DNA of 64,000 nt, taken from contig NZ_RPOI01000002.1 of assembly GCF_003818115.1 (NCBI RefSeq), forward strand, positions 25,175 through 89,174, given 5' to 3'. Position numbers and translations under genes: made by a program. Positions 50,881 through 60,947 of the stretch are shown here, in pieces; position 1 is the stretch's first letter, and every line of letters begins with the position of its first letter. Origin of the DNA: Citrobacter youngae. Its GTDB lineage: Bacteria; Pseudomonadota; Gammaproteobacteria; Enterobacterales; Enterobacteriaceae. The notes under the pieces were generated by a model, which did no database searches, was not told the origin of the DNA, and worked only from the letters and a program-made list of their open reading frames with translations.

Positions 50881-52401
50881 TTAAAGGTGCAAAGACGCAA
50901 GACGGAGGATTTCGTTTTGCGTTGTGGTTTTGGTTTCAACAATTCCAGCGACGAGGCCATTGCTCATCACCAGAATACGATCGGTAATACCTAACAACTC
51001 CGGCATTTCAGAGGAAATAATAATGATCCCCTTTCCTTTTTTCGCCAGTTCAGCAATCAACTGATAAATCTCAAATTTCGCGCCGACATCGATACCGCGT
51101 GTAGGTTCATCCAGCATCAGGATTTCAGGCTGCGTTAACAACCAACGGCCAATGACCACCTTTTGCTGATTACCACCAGAAAGCGAACCTATTTGCGTAC
51201 GATGCCCTGGCGTTTTTACCCTCATCGAGTCAATTACCCACTGGGTATCGCTCTTCATGCGGGAATTATCCAGCAGGCCGACTTTATTTTTATAGTTCTG
51301 GATATTGGAGATTAGCGAGTTAAAACCAATGTCCAGATAGGCATAAATACCGGTTGAGCGACGCTCTTCGGTGACCAGCGCAAAACCATGGTTAATCGCT
51401 TCATTCGCGCTGTGGTTATTGATTTTTTTGCCGTGGAGCGTAATCGTGCCCGATGATTTCTCACGAATGCCAAACAACGTTTCAACAATATCGGTGCGTT
51501 TCGCGCCAACCAGGCCGGCAATGCCGAGAATTTCCCCTTTATGGAGATCAAAAGAGATATCACGAATCGACGGCTGACGCAGAGAAGTCAGGTTACGCAC
51601 TTCCAGAATCACTTCTCCCGGCTTGTTCTCTTTATCCGGGAAACGTTGGTTCAGTGAGCGTCCGACCATCATGGCGATGATCTTATCCATGTCCAGCCCT
51701 TCCAGCGGCTGGGTCGCAATCCATTGACCATCACGCAGCACGGTAATTTCATCACACAGTTGAAATATTTCTTCCATTTTGTGAGAAATATACACAATCC
51801 CGCACCCACGCTCTTTCAGCTTACGGATGATGGTAAACAGATGATTAACCTCTTTCTCGGTTAACGATGAGGTCGGTTCATCCATAATGACGATTTTGGC
51901 GTCATACGAAAATGCTTTCGCAATTTCAATCATCTGCATTTGCGAAACAGATAATGTTCCAACGCGCGCACGCGGATCGATGTCAATATCCAGTTCATCG
52001 AAAATCGCTTTGGTATCGCGATACATCTTTTCCTGATCGACAAACATACCTTTGGTGGGATAGCGCCCCAGCCACATGTTATCCATTACAGAACGTTGTA
52101 ATACCAGGTTTAATTCCTGATGTACCATTGAAATACCATTCTCAAGTGCTTCCTTAGCAGAATGAAAATCGATTTCTTTACCCTGAAATAAAATACTACC
52201 GGAATCTTTTTGATAGATCCCAAAAAGACATTTTAATAATGTTGACTTTCCAGCGCCATTCTCGCCCATCAGAGCATGAATAGAATGTGGGCGGACTTTT
52301 AAATTGACATTATCAAGAGCCTTAACGCCGGGAAAGGACTTGTTGATGCCGCTCATTTCCAACAAGTATTCGCCTGACGACTGAGTATTAGTGCTGACCA
52401 T
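50881..52401 (-). CDS. mglA: Galactose/methyl-galactoside ATPase MglA
   Basis: Fused double ABC ATPase. ATG 52401 gives 506 residues as in E. coli. The N-terminal half has Walker [10 protein letters not shown], signature-like LSVSQMQM and Walker B IVIMDEP; the C-terminal half has the degenerate A-loop GLVGAKRTD, intact signature LSGGNQQK and ILMLDEP. This asymmetry is normal for RbsA/MglA-type ATPases. Confidence 0.96.
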   Translation of the reverse strand: MVSTNTQSSGEYLLEMSGINKSFPGVKALDNVNLKVRPHSIHALMGENGAGKSTLLKCLFGIYQKDSGSILFQGKEIDFHSAKEALENGISMVHQELNLVLQRSVMDNMWLGRYPTKGMFVDQEKMYRDTKAIFDELDIDIDPRARVGTLSVSQMQMIEIAKAFSYDAKIVIMDEPTSSLTEKEVNHLFTIIRKLKERGCGIVYISHKMEEIFQLCDEITVLRDGQWIATQPLEGLDMDKIIAMMVGRSLNQRFPDKENKPGEVILEVRNLTSLRQPSIRDISFDLHKGEILGIAGLVGAKRTDIVETLFGIREKSSGTITLHGKKINNHSANEAINHGFALVTEERRSTGIYAYLDIGFNSLISNIQNYKNKVGLLDNSRMKSDTQWVIDSMRVKTPGHRTQIGSLSGGNQQKVVIGRWLLTQPEILMLDEPTRGIDVGAKFEIYQLIAELAKKGKGIIIISSEMPELLGITDRILVMSNGLVAGIVETKTTTQNEILRLASLHL

Positions 52402-52438
52402 AATTATACCTTGTTGGCCTTGCAGAGTGCGCAATTAA

Positions 52439-52459
52439 GGGCGCAATGAAATTGCGCCC
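52439..52459. repeat. mglB-mglA intercistronic hairpin
   Basis: GGGCGCAAT (52439-52447) and ATTGCGCCC (52451-52459) form a perfect stem with a GAA loop 14 bases after the mglB stop, with no T run. Such stems after binding-protein genes typically stabilise the upstream mRNA and make MglB more abundant than MglA and MglC. Confidence 0.75.
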
Positions 52460-52472
52460 ACAGACGGAGTAT

Positions 52473-53471
52473 TTATTTGTTGGTGAACTCTGCCAGATTA
52501 TCTTTATCGACACCTACATATGGAACGCGAACAATTTTGTTCTCAATTTTCCAGTTGGTGCCGTCTGCCGCGCCTTTGCCATCAGCCAGGTTTTTCGCCA
52601 GATCAAAGGTGGCTTTCGCCTGGTTGTTTGCATCGTTCAGCACGGTACCGGCCATAGCGCCAGATTTCACCAGAGCCAGGGCTTCAGGCAGCGCATCGAC
52701 GCCAAATACCGGGACGCTGGTTTTGTTGTGTGCTTTCAGCGCTTCAACTGCGCCCATTGCCATCGCATCGTTGTTGGCGATAACCACTTCGATTTTGTTT
52801 GCGTTAGGACCGGACATCCACGCATCCATCTTATCTTTCGCCTGAGCGGTATCCCACATTGCAGTATCTAACTGCAGTTGTTCAGTTTTAATGCCTTTAT
52901 CGTTCAGCTCTTTAATCACGTAAGTGGTACGAGCTTCGGCATCCGGGTGTCCCGGTTCGCCTTTCAGCAGAACAAACTGAATTTTGCCATCTTTGTTCAG
53001 ATCCCAGTTCGGGTTAGCGGCCCAGTGCTTGGCAATCAAGTCACCCTGAATAATCCCGGACTCTTTAGAGTCGGTACCGACATAATAGGCTTTGTCATAG
53101 CTGTCCAGCGCTTTACGGGAAGGCTCTTTGTTGAAGAACACAATCGGTACGTTCTGACCGCGTGCTTTTTCAATGACCGTTCCTGCTGCTGCCGGGTCAA
53201 CCAGGTTGATAGCCAGTGCTTTAACGCCTTTTGCCAACAACACATCAATCTGATCGTTCTGTTTGGACTGATCGTTTTGCGAGTCATTCATCAGCAACTG
53301 TACATCCGGCGCCGCTTTGGCATCTTTTTCAATAGCCTTACGTACCACGGACATAAAGTTATCGTCATATTTATAGATAGTCACACCAATGCGGGTATCA
53401 GCAGCGTGCGCAGCCGCGCCGAATAACATGCTTGCCATTACAGCAGACAGGGTCAACACCTTCTTATTCAT
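52473..53471 (-). CDS. mglB: Periplasmic D-galactose/D-glucose-binding protein MglB
   Basis: Binding protein for the Mgl importer and ligand for the Trg chemoreceptor. 332 residues: signal peptide ending AAHAAD (about 1-23), type I periplasmic fold, and the calcium loop DLNKDGKIQ typical of this protein. First gene of mglBAC under CRP and GalS/GalR control. Confidence 0.97.
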
Positions 53472-53693
53472 GGTATCTCCGGTTTTATTATGCAGGGTAG
53501 TGCTTGAGATAAATGCTCGGCAGGCAGAACGTTACTGAAGTGTTACTGAACGCCGAAGCTCACTTTTAAAAATATTTCTTCCGTGTCTGGCAACGCTCCA
53601 AAAACAGGCTTTAATTGTTGTTTAAGACGCCTATACCTCGATGAAAGTGATTATTCACCGTTACATAGTAGTTACAGCGCAGCAAACAGTGTC

Positions 53694-53754
53694 ATCATAG
53701 CTATCGCATTGTTAAGATACTGTGAATTTACTCACATATTGAAAGCGGTTACAT
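53694..53754 (-). promoter_or_regulatory. mgl promoter: CRP site and gal operator
   Basis: TGTGAATTTACTCACA (53721-53736) is a perfect CRP half-site pair, centred about 41.5 bases before the start predicted from the reverse-strand -10 TATGAT (53694-53699). TTGAAAGCGGTTACAT (53739-53754) matches the GalR/GalS operator. The rest of the 295-base mglB-galS gap (53472-53766) holds the mglB leader. Confidence 0.85.
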
Positions 53755-53766
53755 AGCCCGACATTA

Positions 53767-54789
53767 TCAGTTAGTGATCGGTGCCGCATTCTGCCGCAAA
53801 GCCACAGAATGACGTCGCACCAGCGTCGGCATAAAGCAATGTGTTGCGTCAGGATCCAGCGTTCCCGCCGCGCCTTGTAGCGCAAGCTCAGTGGCCATTT
53901 TTGCCATAGAAGCAATGGGATAGCGCACCGTTGTCAGCTGCGGGTCAGTGTAACGTGCGATAGGAATATCGTCGAAACCAATGATAGATAGATGTAATGG
54001 AATGGCGATGCCGTTGTCTTTTAGGGCCGTTAGCGCGCCAGCGGCCATATTGTCGTTGTAAGCGAAGACTGCCGTCAGTTGCAGGTTACGTCCCAGTAGT
54101 TCCACCATTGCGGACTCTCCGCCCTGCATATCCGGTGAACCGGTACCTATCCAACTGTCTGCCGGGGTAACCCCCTGTTCTTTCAGGGCACTTAGCCACC
54201 CTTCTTTACGCATTGCATCGTCCTCAATGCGGTGACTTGATGCCAGGTAACCAATACGTTGATGCCCATTATTCAGCAGCATACGGGTTGCCATTTTAGC
54301 CCCGCTAATATTATCCAGACAGACGCAACGATGCGCATAGCCCGGCACAATGCGGTTGATCAGCACCATGCCAGGGATCTGATCCATGAACCCGGCCAGC
54401 TCGCGATCGCTCAACGCTTTCGAGTGAACAATCAGTGCGTTACAACGCTGACGAATCAGTACCTCAATGGCATGACGTTCTTTTTCAGCCTCATGGTAGC
54501 TGTTGCCAATCAGGACGTACTTCTGATGCTGTTGAGCAACCATATCCACGGCCTTGACCAGCGCGCCAAAAAATGCGTCTGAAACATCCATCACCACAAC
54601 GCCAATCGTGTCGCTCACCTGCGTCGCCAGCGCTTGCGCGTTGGCATTCGGTCGATAGCCGAGCTGAGTGACCGCCTTCATTACCGCTTCACGCGTATCG
54701 GGACTCACCAGCGCGCTGTTGTTCAGTACGCGGGAAACAGTCGCGACAGAAACGCCAGACTGTCGTGCCACATCACGGATGGTTACCAT
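53767..54789 (-). CDS. galS: LacI-family mgl repressor GalS
   Basis: Galactose isorepressor of mgl and galS. ATG 54789 gives 340 residues; it starts [22 protein letters not shown], a standard LacI helix-turn-helix with hinge helix, followed by the sugar-binding domain. The C-terminus ends ...NAAPITN, a few residues shorter than in E. coli. An in-frame ATG at 54828 is rejected as it would precede the DNA-binding domain with no family support. Confidence 0.95.
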   Translation of the reverse strand: MVTIRDVARQSGVSVATVSRVLNNSALVSPDTREAVMKAVTQLGYRPNANAQALATQVSDTIGVVVMDVSDAFFGALVKAVDMVAQQHQKYVLIGNSYHEAEKERHAIEVLIRQRCNALIVHSKALSDRELAGFMDQIPGMVLINRIVPGYAHRCVCLDNISGAKMATRMLLNNGHQRIGYLASSHRIEDDAMRKEGWLSALKEQGVTPADSWIGTGSPDMQGGESAMVELLGRNLQLTAVFAYNDNMAAGALTALKDNGIAIPLHLSIIGFDDIPIARYTDPQLTTVRYPIASMAKMATELALQGAAGTLDPDATHCFMPTLVRRHSVALRQNAAPITN

Positions 54790-54867
54790 ATTCACTACCC
54801 TGTTTAAGATGCGGTTACCCGCAGACACCCCAGGCTGGGTATTTTGTCAGCACAACGAAACGGACTG

Positions 54868-54902
54868 CGTGAGTGATGTCACAGGAATGAAAGCGCTTAC
54901 AT
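54868..54902 (-). promoter_or_regulatory. galS CRP site and gal operator
   Basis: CGTGAGTGATGTCACA (54868-54883) is a CRP site with one mismatch in TGTGA, and ATGAAAGCGCTTACAT (54887-54902) is a GalR/GalS-type operator. The arrangement mirrors that at mglB and supports autoregulation of galS. Confidence 0.8.
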
Positions 54903-54932
54903 CCATTTTGTTAATGAATGTGATCCAGATCG

Positions 54933-56090
54933 TTATCTGGATGTTCGCGGTAATGATGTCCCTGACGCACGCAGGGTTAATTGACGCCATAGCCATTCTA
55001 CCGGGCCTTGCCGGTAAAAATGCAACCAAATGACGGAGAAAAGCAGGTTAACGGCCCAGACCGGAATGACGAAATACAGCAACTCCAGCCGGTCGAATTT
55101 CATAAATAAGCCGAATTGATAAAACAGCGTGGTGCAAATTAAGGTTTGTAACAAATAGTTGGTTAGTGCCATGCGCCCAACGCAGGCTATGGCAATGACC
55201 CATTTTAAACGGCTAAGCTGCGGCCAGAAACCGAACATCAGCGCAGCGTAACCAATGGTCTGCAACGGCGCGCCCAGCTCTCGCGGGGCTTGTAACAGGA
55301 AAGCACACCAGCGGTAGGCCCAGTCCAGATGCCACTGCGCAACGATAGCAGGCAGGTTAATCGCCATCCCAATAATGACCAATAACGCGCCGGTACGTCG
55401 ATAGTGCTGCAAACTGTACTGCCCTTTCAGCCAACCGCTGCGCATCAATGCCGCGCCCAGCAGCATCATCCCCGCCAGTTGCCAGCCGTACTGCGCACCC
55501 AACGCCAGCAAGCTATTGGACATCATATCTACGCGATTGCTGACCGCTTCCATACCGCCGTTCACCTTCCAGTATTTCTCATACAGCAACGCAGAAGCAT
55601 CCGGTGTCCAGGCCCGACTGGTCTCACTTCCGGAGATAAATCCCAGCAGCAACAGCACACCAACGCCCGCCAGATAGAGCAACACGCCGGTATTAAACAG
55701 ACTTTTGACGGAAGGAGCATCGCGAACCAACCGCCAGCAAATCAGCCCAATCAGGCCATACGCCAGCAGGATATCGCCATCCCAGAACAGCAAACCGTGA
55801 ATAAACCCCAGCAGAACCAGCAAAGTGAGTCGTGACTGGATCCAACGTTTGCCTCGCGGTAGCAGCATCTGCAGACCCGCGCCAAACAGCAGCGCAAATA
55901 ACGTGAGGAATTTCACCTGCGCGAAGAGATCAAGCACGGCCCAGGTCCAGGCATCTGACGGGGTAATGTTGCCGTACCAGGCAGGATTCAGATAGGCCGC
56001 CTTTGGCAGACCAAAGGCGCTAATATTGAGAAGCAGGATGCCGAGGATGGCGACGCCACGAATAAAATCCAGCGTGACATTACGCTCCAT
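54933..56090 (-). CDS. yeiB: DUF418 membrane protein YeiB
   Basis: 385 residues, the E. coli length, with about nine to ten membrane segments, an N-terminal DUF2306/heparan acetyltransferase-like stretch (RNVTLDFIRGVAILGILLLN) and the C-terminal DUF418 domain. Function unknown. It follows folE by 14 bases and is probably co-transcribed with it. Confidence 0.92.
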   Translation of the reverse strand: MERNVTLDFIRGVAILGILLLNISAFGLPKAAYLNPAWYGNITPSDAWTWAVLDLFAQVKFLTLFALLFGAGLQMLLPRGKRWIQSRLTLLVLLGFIHGLLFWDGDILLAYGLIGLICWRLVRDAPSVKSLFNTGVLLYLAGVGVLLLLGFISGSETSRAWTPDASALLYEKYWKVNGGMEAVSNRVDMMSNSLLALGAQYGWQLAGMMLLGAALMRSGWLKGQYSLQHYRRTGALLVIIGMAINLPAIVAQWHLDWAYRWCAFLLQAPRELGAPLQTIGYAALMFGFWPQLSRLKWVIAIACVGRMALTNYLLQTLICTTLFYQFGLFMKFDRLELLYFVIPVWAVNLLFSVIWLHFYRQGPVEWLWRQLTLRASGTSLPRTSR

Positions 56091-56104
56091 GGCCCCTGCC
56101 CTGA

Positions 56105-56773
56105 TCAGTTGTGGTGACGCACGGCGCGCAGGAATTCCTGACGCGTATTCTGGCTGGACTTAAACAATCCGCCAAGCGAAGTAGTGGTGGTAGCGCTGGT
56201 CGCATCACGAATACCACGCGCTTTCACGCAGTAATGCACAGCATCAATTGAAACCGCCACATTATTCGTCCCGAGCAACGTTTGCAGCGCGGTGAGAATT
56301 TGCTGAGTCAGGCGTTCCTGGACCTGCGGGCGCTGAGCGAAGAACTGCACAATGCGGTTAATCTTCGACAGACCGATGACCGAATCTTTCGGGATATAGG
56401 CCACCGTCGCTTTGCCATCAATCGTTACGAAGTGATGTTCGCAGGTGCTGGTCAGCGTGATATCGCGAACCGTGACCATCTCATCAACCTTCATCTTATT
56501 TTCAATGACGGTGATTTTCGGGAAGTTGGCGTAATCGAGGCCGGAGAAAATCTCATCGACATACATTTTAGCGATGCGATGTGGCGTTTCCATCAGACTG
56601 TCATCGCTCAAATCAAGATTGAGCAATTGCATAATCTCGGTCATATGACCGGAGATAAGACGTTTGCGCGTTTCATTATCCATCTCTTGCACGGGCGGGC
56701 GTAGTGGTGTTTCAAGACCACGCGCGACCAGCGCTTCATGAACCAGTGCCGCTTCTTTACTGAGTGATGACAT
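56105..56773 (-). CDS. folE: GTP cyclohydrolase I
   Basis: First step of folate synthesis, GTP to dihydroneopterin triphosphate. ATG 56773, after AGGAGA, gives 222 residues, the E. coli length; ATG 56884 would add 37 cysteine-rich residues without support. Zinc ligands Cys111 and His114 are in TSTCEHHF and the third in VHYCVKARG. Confidence 0.97.
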   Translation of the reverse strand: MSSLSKEAALVHEALVARGLETPLRPPVQEMDNETRKRLISGHMTEIMQLLNLDLSDDSLMETPHRIAKMYVDEIFSGLDYANFPKITVIENKMKVDEMVTVRDITLTSTCEHHFVTIDGKATVAYIPKDSVIGLSKINRIVQFFAQRPQVQERLTQQILTALQTLLGTNNVAVSIDAVHYCVKARGIRDATSATTTTSLGGLFKSSQNTRQEFLRAVRHHN

Positions 56774-57931
<1,158 letters not shown>

Positions 57932-58046
57932 CGCCTGAGTGAGGGCGTCAGCCCTCTTCATTTCTCCATCATTCCTTCACTTTTTCTCCTTTTTTATTTC
58001 ACCACTATCCCACTGAATTAAAAAGATTTTCCATGCTAAACCCATC

Positions 58047-58079
58047 AAACACAAATGATTTCTATTATCATTTGTGTTT
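58047..58079. promoter_or_regulatory. Fur-type operator upstream of the TonB receptor
   Basis: AAACACAAATGAT (58047-58059) and ATCATTTGTGTTT (58067-58079) form a perfect 13-base inverted repeat. On the reverse strand its core reads GATAATAGAAATCATT, agreeing with the Fur consensus in both half-sites. The receptor start is 122 bases away; the intervening sequence is AT-rich promoter-like. Confidence 0.7.
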
Positions 58080-58200
58080 ACAAAAATTCATACTTTTGTA
58101 CAATCCCCCCGCTTCTTTACTGAAAAGAGTCCTTAAAAGACAAATACATACAATTGTCATGGCCTTTCACATGACACGCAGTTAGATTCATTTAAATGGA

Positions 58201-60195
58201 ATGATACAAATGACTATACCTCACGTTAAGGCTGTAGCCGCCGCAGTATGCGTCGCGAGTCTCCCATCACTCGTCTATGCCGCCGACCAGGATACCGTGG
58301 TCGTCACCGCCACCGGGTTTGAGCAAAAAATTCAGGATGCCCCCGCCTCCATTTCGGTTATTACCAAGCAGCAGATCGAAGATAAAGCGTATCGCGATGT
58401 GACCGATGCACTGAAAGACGTCCCTGGTGTTGTTGTGACCGGCGGCGGTAGCAGCAGTGATATCAGCATCCGCGGTATGGCCTCGCAATACACGCTCTTC
58501 CTGGTTAACGGTAAACGTATCAGTACACGCGGTACCCGCCCGAACAGCGACAACGCGGGTATTGAGCAAGGCTGGCTACCGCCACTGGAATCCATCGAGC
58601 GTATCGAGGTGATCCGTGGCCCGATGTCGTCTCTGTACGGCTCTGACGCTATGGGCGGCGTGATTAACGTGATCACCAAAAAAGTCTCGAATACTAAAGC
58701 CTGGACCGGCTCCCTGCATGGTGATGCCACCCTCCAGGAAGATCGGGACTCCGGAGACCTTTACCAGACAAATGCATACGCGTCCGGACCACTGATCGAC
58801 GGGCTACTCGGCGCAAAAGTGACCGGGCTGTTCTCCCATCGCGGAGAAGATAAGATAGTCAATGGTTACAATGAACAACGCCTGCGCAACGGCGGACTCA
58901 CCCTCAACTTCACCCCGGATGATAAAAATGACATCGACTTCGATGTCGCGCATGAACTACAGGATCGCAACAGCACACCGGGCGAATCGATGGCGGCAGA
59001 AAACTGCCGTAACGGTGTTTGTAAGCCAAACAGCAAAAGCTACAACCGTTATGAACACACAACGTATTCATTAACCCACAGCGGTTATTACGACGATTTC
59101 AACAGCACCAGCTATGTTCAGCAGGAAGAGACCAAAAACCCTGGTCGTCAGATGAAATCCTACAACACGATCTTCAATAACCAGAACCAGGTCTTCCTCG
59201 GGGCGCACACCCTGACAGTTGGCGGGCAATACCGTTATGAAAAACTGCGCGATAACGGCAACCAACTGCAAGCAGCTGACGGTCTGAACAAATTGACCCG
59301 CTGGAGTTGGGCGTTGTTTGCCGAAGATGAATGGGCGGTTACCGATACTTTCACGCTGACCGGCGGTCTGCGTATGGATAAAGATGAAAACTACGGTGAC
59401 AACTGGACGCCGCGCGGCTATGGCGTATGGCACCTGAGCGATCAGTGGACCTTAAAAGGGGGAGTTTCTGCGGGCTATCGTGCACCGGATCTGCGCCAGT
59501 CATCCGCAAGCTGGGGGCAAGTGACCGGTGGCGGTCGTCTGAACGGTATCATTGTCGGCAACCCGGATCTGAAACCAGAAAAAAGCCTGAGCGAAGAGAT
59601 CGGTTTGCTGTGGGATAACGGCAACGACCTCAATGCGGGTGTCACGCTGTTCAATACTGACTTCAAAAACAAAATTACCGAAGTCCGTCGCTGTAACAGC
59701 AGTGCCGATCCGGCTTGTACTATTGGCAGCACCCATTACGACTTTGTCAGCGATCGGGTTAACGTTGATAAAGCCAATATGCGCGGCGTCGAATCCACCT
59801 TCGGTTGGAAGATGACCTCCGACATCAACTGGACAGCGAACTATACCTACACTGAATCTGAACAGAAAAGCGGTCAGTTCTCGGGCCAGCCGTTGAACAA
59901 AATGCCGAAGCATATGTTCAACACCACGCTGGACTGGCAGGCTACGCAGGATATCGGTTTCTGGAGCCGTTTGAATCTGCGTGGCAAAACATCAGAATAC
60001 CTGAGCCGTACCTCCATGGCGCAAGGCACCCCTTCCTATACCCAGGTCGATATCGGTATGCGTTACTATGCGACCAAAGATGTACTGCTTACTGCTGGCG
60101 TGTATAACGTGCTGGATAAACAGATTGATTACGAGACCTATGACACCGTGCTTGATGGTCGTCGTTACACTGTTGGCCTGACATATAACTTCTAA
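58201..60195 (+). CDS. cirA: TonB-dependent catecholate siderophore receptor, IrgA/CirA family
   Basis: Outer-membrane receptor of 664 residues. Signal peptide ending LVYA, TonB box around DTVVVTA, plug domain (DAPASISVITKQQIEDKAYR to GSDAMGGVINVITKK, about 45-160), and a 22-strand barrel ending RRYTVGLTYNF with terminal Phe. It sits where cirA lies in E. coli (yeiG-cirA-lysP), but signatures such as RDVTDALKDVPGV, ISIRGMASQYTLFLVNGKR and GIEQGWLPPLESIERI resemble Vibrio IrgA more than E. coli CirA. The symbol is by position. ATG 58210 is an alternative, better spaced start. Confidence 0.85.
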   Translation: MIQMTIPHVKAVAAAVCVASLPSLVYAADQDTVVVTATGFEQKIQDAPASISVITKQQIEDKAYRDVTDALKDVPGVVVTGGGSSSDISIRGMASQYTLFLVNGKRISTRGTRPNSDNAGIEQGWLPPLESIERIEVIRGPMSSLYGSDAMGGVINVITKKVSNTKAWTGSLHGDATLQEDRDSGDLYQTNAYASGPLIDGLLGAKVTGLFSHRGEDKIVNGYNEQRLRNGGLTLNFTPDDKNDIDFDVAHELQDRNSTPGESMAAENCRNGVCKPNSKSYNRYEHTTYSLTHSGYYDDFNSTSYVQQEETKNPGRQMKSYNTIFNNQNQVFLGAHTLTVGGQYRYEKLRDNGNQLQAADGLNKLTRWSWALFAEDEWAVTDTFTLTGGLRMDKDENYGDNWTPRGYGVWHLSDQWTLKGGVSAGYRAPDLRQSSASWGQVTGGGRLNGIIVGNPDLKPEKSLSEEIGLLWDNGNDLNAGVTLFNTDFKNKITEVRRCNSSADPACTIGSTHYDFVSDRVNVDKANMRGVESTFGWKMTSDINWTANYTYTESEQKSGQFSGQPLNKMPKHMFNTTLDWQATQDIGFWSRLNLRGKTSEYLSRTSMAQGTPSYTQVDIGMRYYATKDVLLTAGVYNVLDKQIDYETYDTVLDGRRYTVGLTYNF

Positions 60196-60300
60196 ATTTT
60201 AGACCATAAAAACCCCGGCATTCACCATGCCTAATGCTGTTCAGTTAACATAAAGCATCAACATGTGTTGGCGGGGTAATGAACATGCTCTCTCAGAGAA

Positions 60301-60892
60301 AGGGTTCCGTTCACCTCATGTTCATCGCTTCTCTGTACACTGAACACCCGTGAACGTGTTAAGGGTGCTATCTCCGCACCCTTAACAATCCCGGCTCCCG
60401 GCAGGAAAATTGTTGCTTCGCAATCCCCTCCGCTTATTCCTCCAGGCTACCGGGCCGGGCGCGATGCAACATCCCTGTCGCTCACACCCTGAACCCGCAT
60501 CCCTGCGGGTTCTCCCGACCTTATGGATACACGTCGGCAATTTTCAGCCGGACCAGCCCACACCTGGCCATCTGCGTTTTTTGTTTAAACAGCAAAACAG
60601 ATTTAACTGGAAGTCAGAGCGTTGAAGCGATGACCCCGGTCCGGCTGAAAATCGATGAGGCGTTGACGGTTGACCGGGAATGCCCGCAGGGATGCGGTCA
60701 GAGGGGACGGCCTGCAGGGACGCAGGCTAGGCCCCGACCCGACAGGCAGACGGAATAAGACGAATACATCGTGTAGCGGCGATTTTCCCGCCGGGAGCCA
60801 GGGTTACAAGGGAGGCGGCGGCGAGCCTCCCTTGCACGTTCACAGATATCTGTGCTTCAGAGAAATGACACCACTAAGATGAACGGAACCCT
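60301..60892. repeat. Structured non-coding element with terminal inverted repeats
   Basis: These 592 bases begin with AGGGTTCCGTTCA (60301-60313) and end with its exact complement TGAACGGAACCCT (60880-60892). Inside are further helices: GTTAAGGGTGC/GCACCCTTAAC (60358-60386), a 24-base near-perfect long-range pair (60387-60410 with 60782-60805), hairpin GAACCCGC/GCGGGTTC (60491-60512), ATTTTCAGCCGGACC (60540-60554) with 60638-60652, and CAAGGGAGGC/GCCTCCCTTG (60807-60834). GC content is high and no convincing gene is present. It could be a miniature transposable element or a large structured RNA. The 105 bases before it hold the cirA 3' end region. Confidence 0.7.
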
Positions 60893-60913
60893 ATAGCGGA
60901 ATCAAATGTTCTC

Positions 60914-60940
60914 CATAATGCTTACCTGGCAAGCATTATG
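60914..60940 (-). terminator. Hairpin downstream of lysP
   Basis: CATAATGCTT (60914-60923) and AAGCATTATG (60931-60940) form a perfect ten-base stem seven bases past the lysP stop. The T run that follows on the reverse strand is poor, so termination may be inefficient. Confidence 0.65.
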
Positions 60941-60947
60941 CACTGGA

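Noticed and set aside
60410..60882. Two open frames of about 70 codons in the cirA-lysP element
   Set aside because: They run through long perfect helices, lack ribosome sites and have no recognisable protein features; the base pattern follows RNA pairing, not codons.
60301..60892. ORF-less group II intron
   Set aside because: The size and nested helices suggested it, but I find no GUGYG-type 5' end and no domain V with an AGC triad and two-base bulge; the hairpin at 60807-60834 has no bulge.
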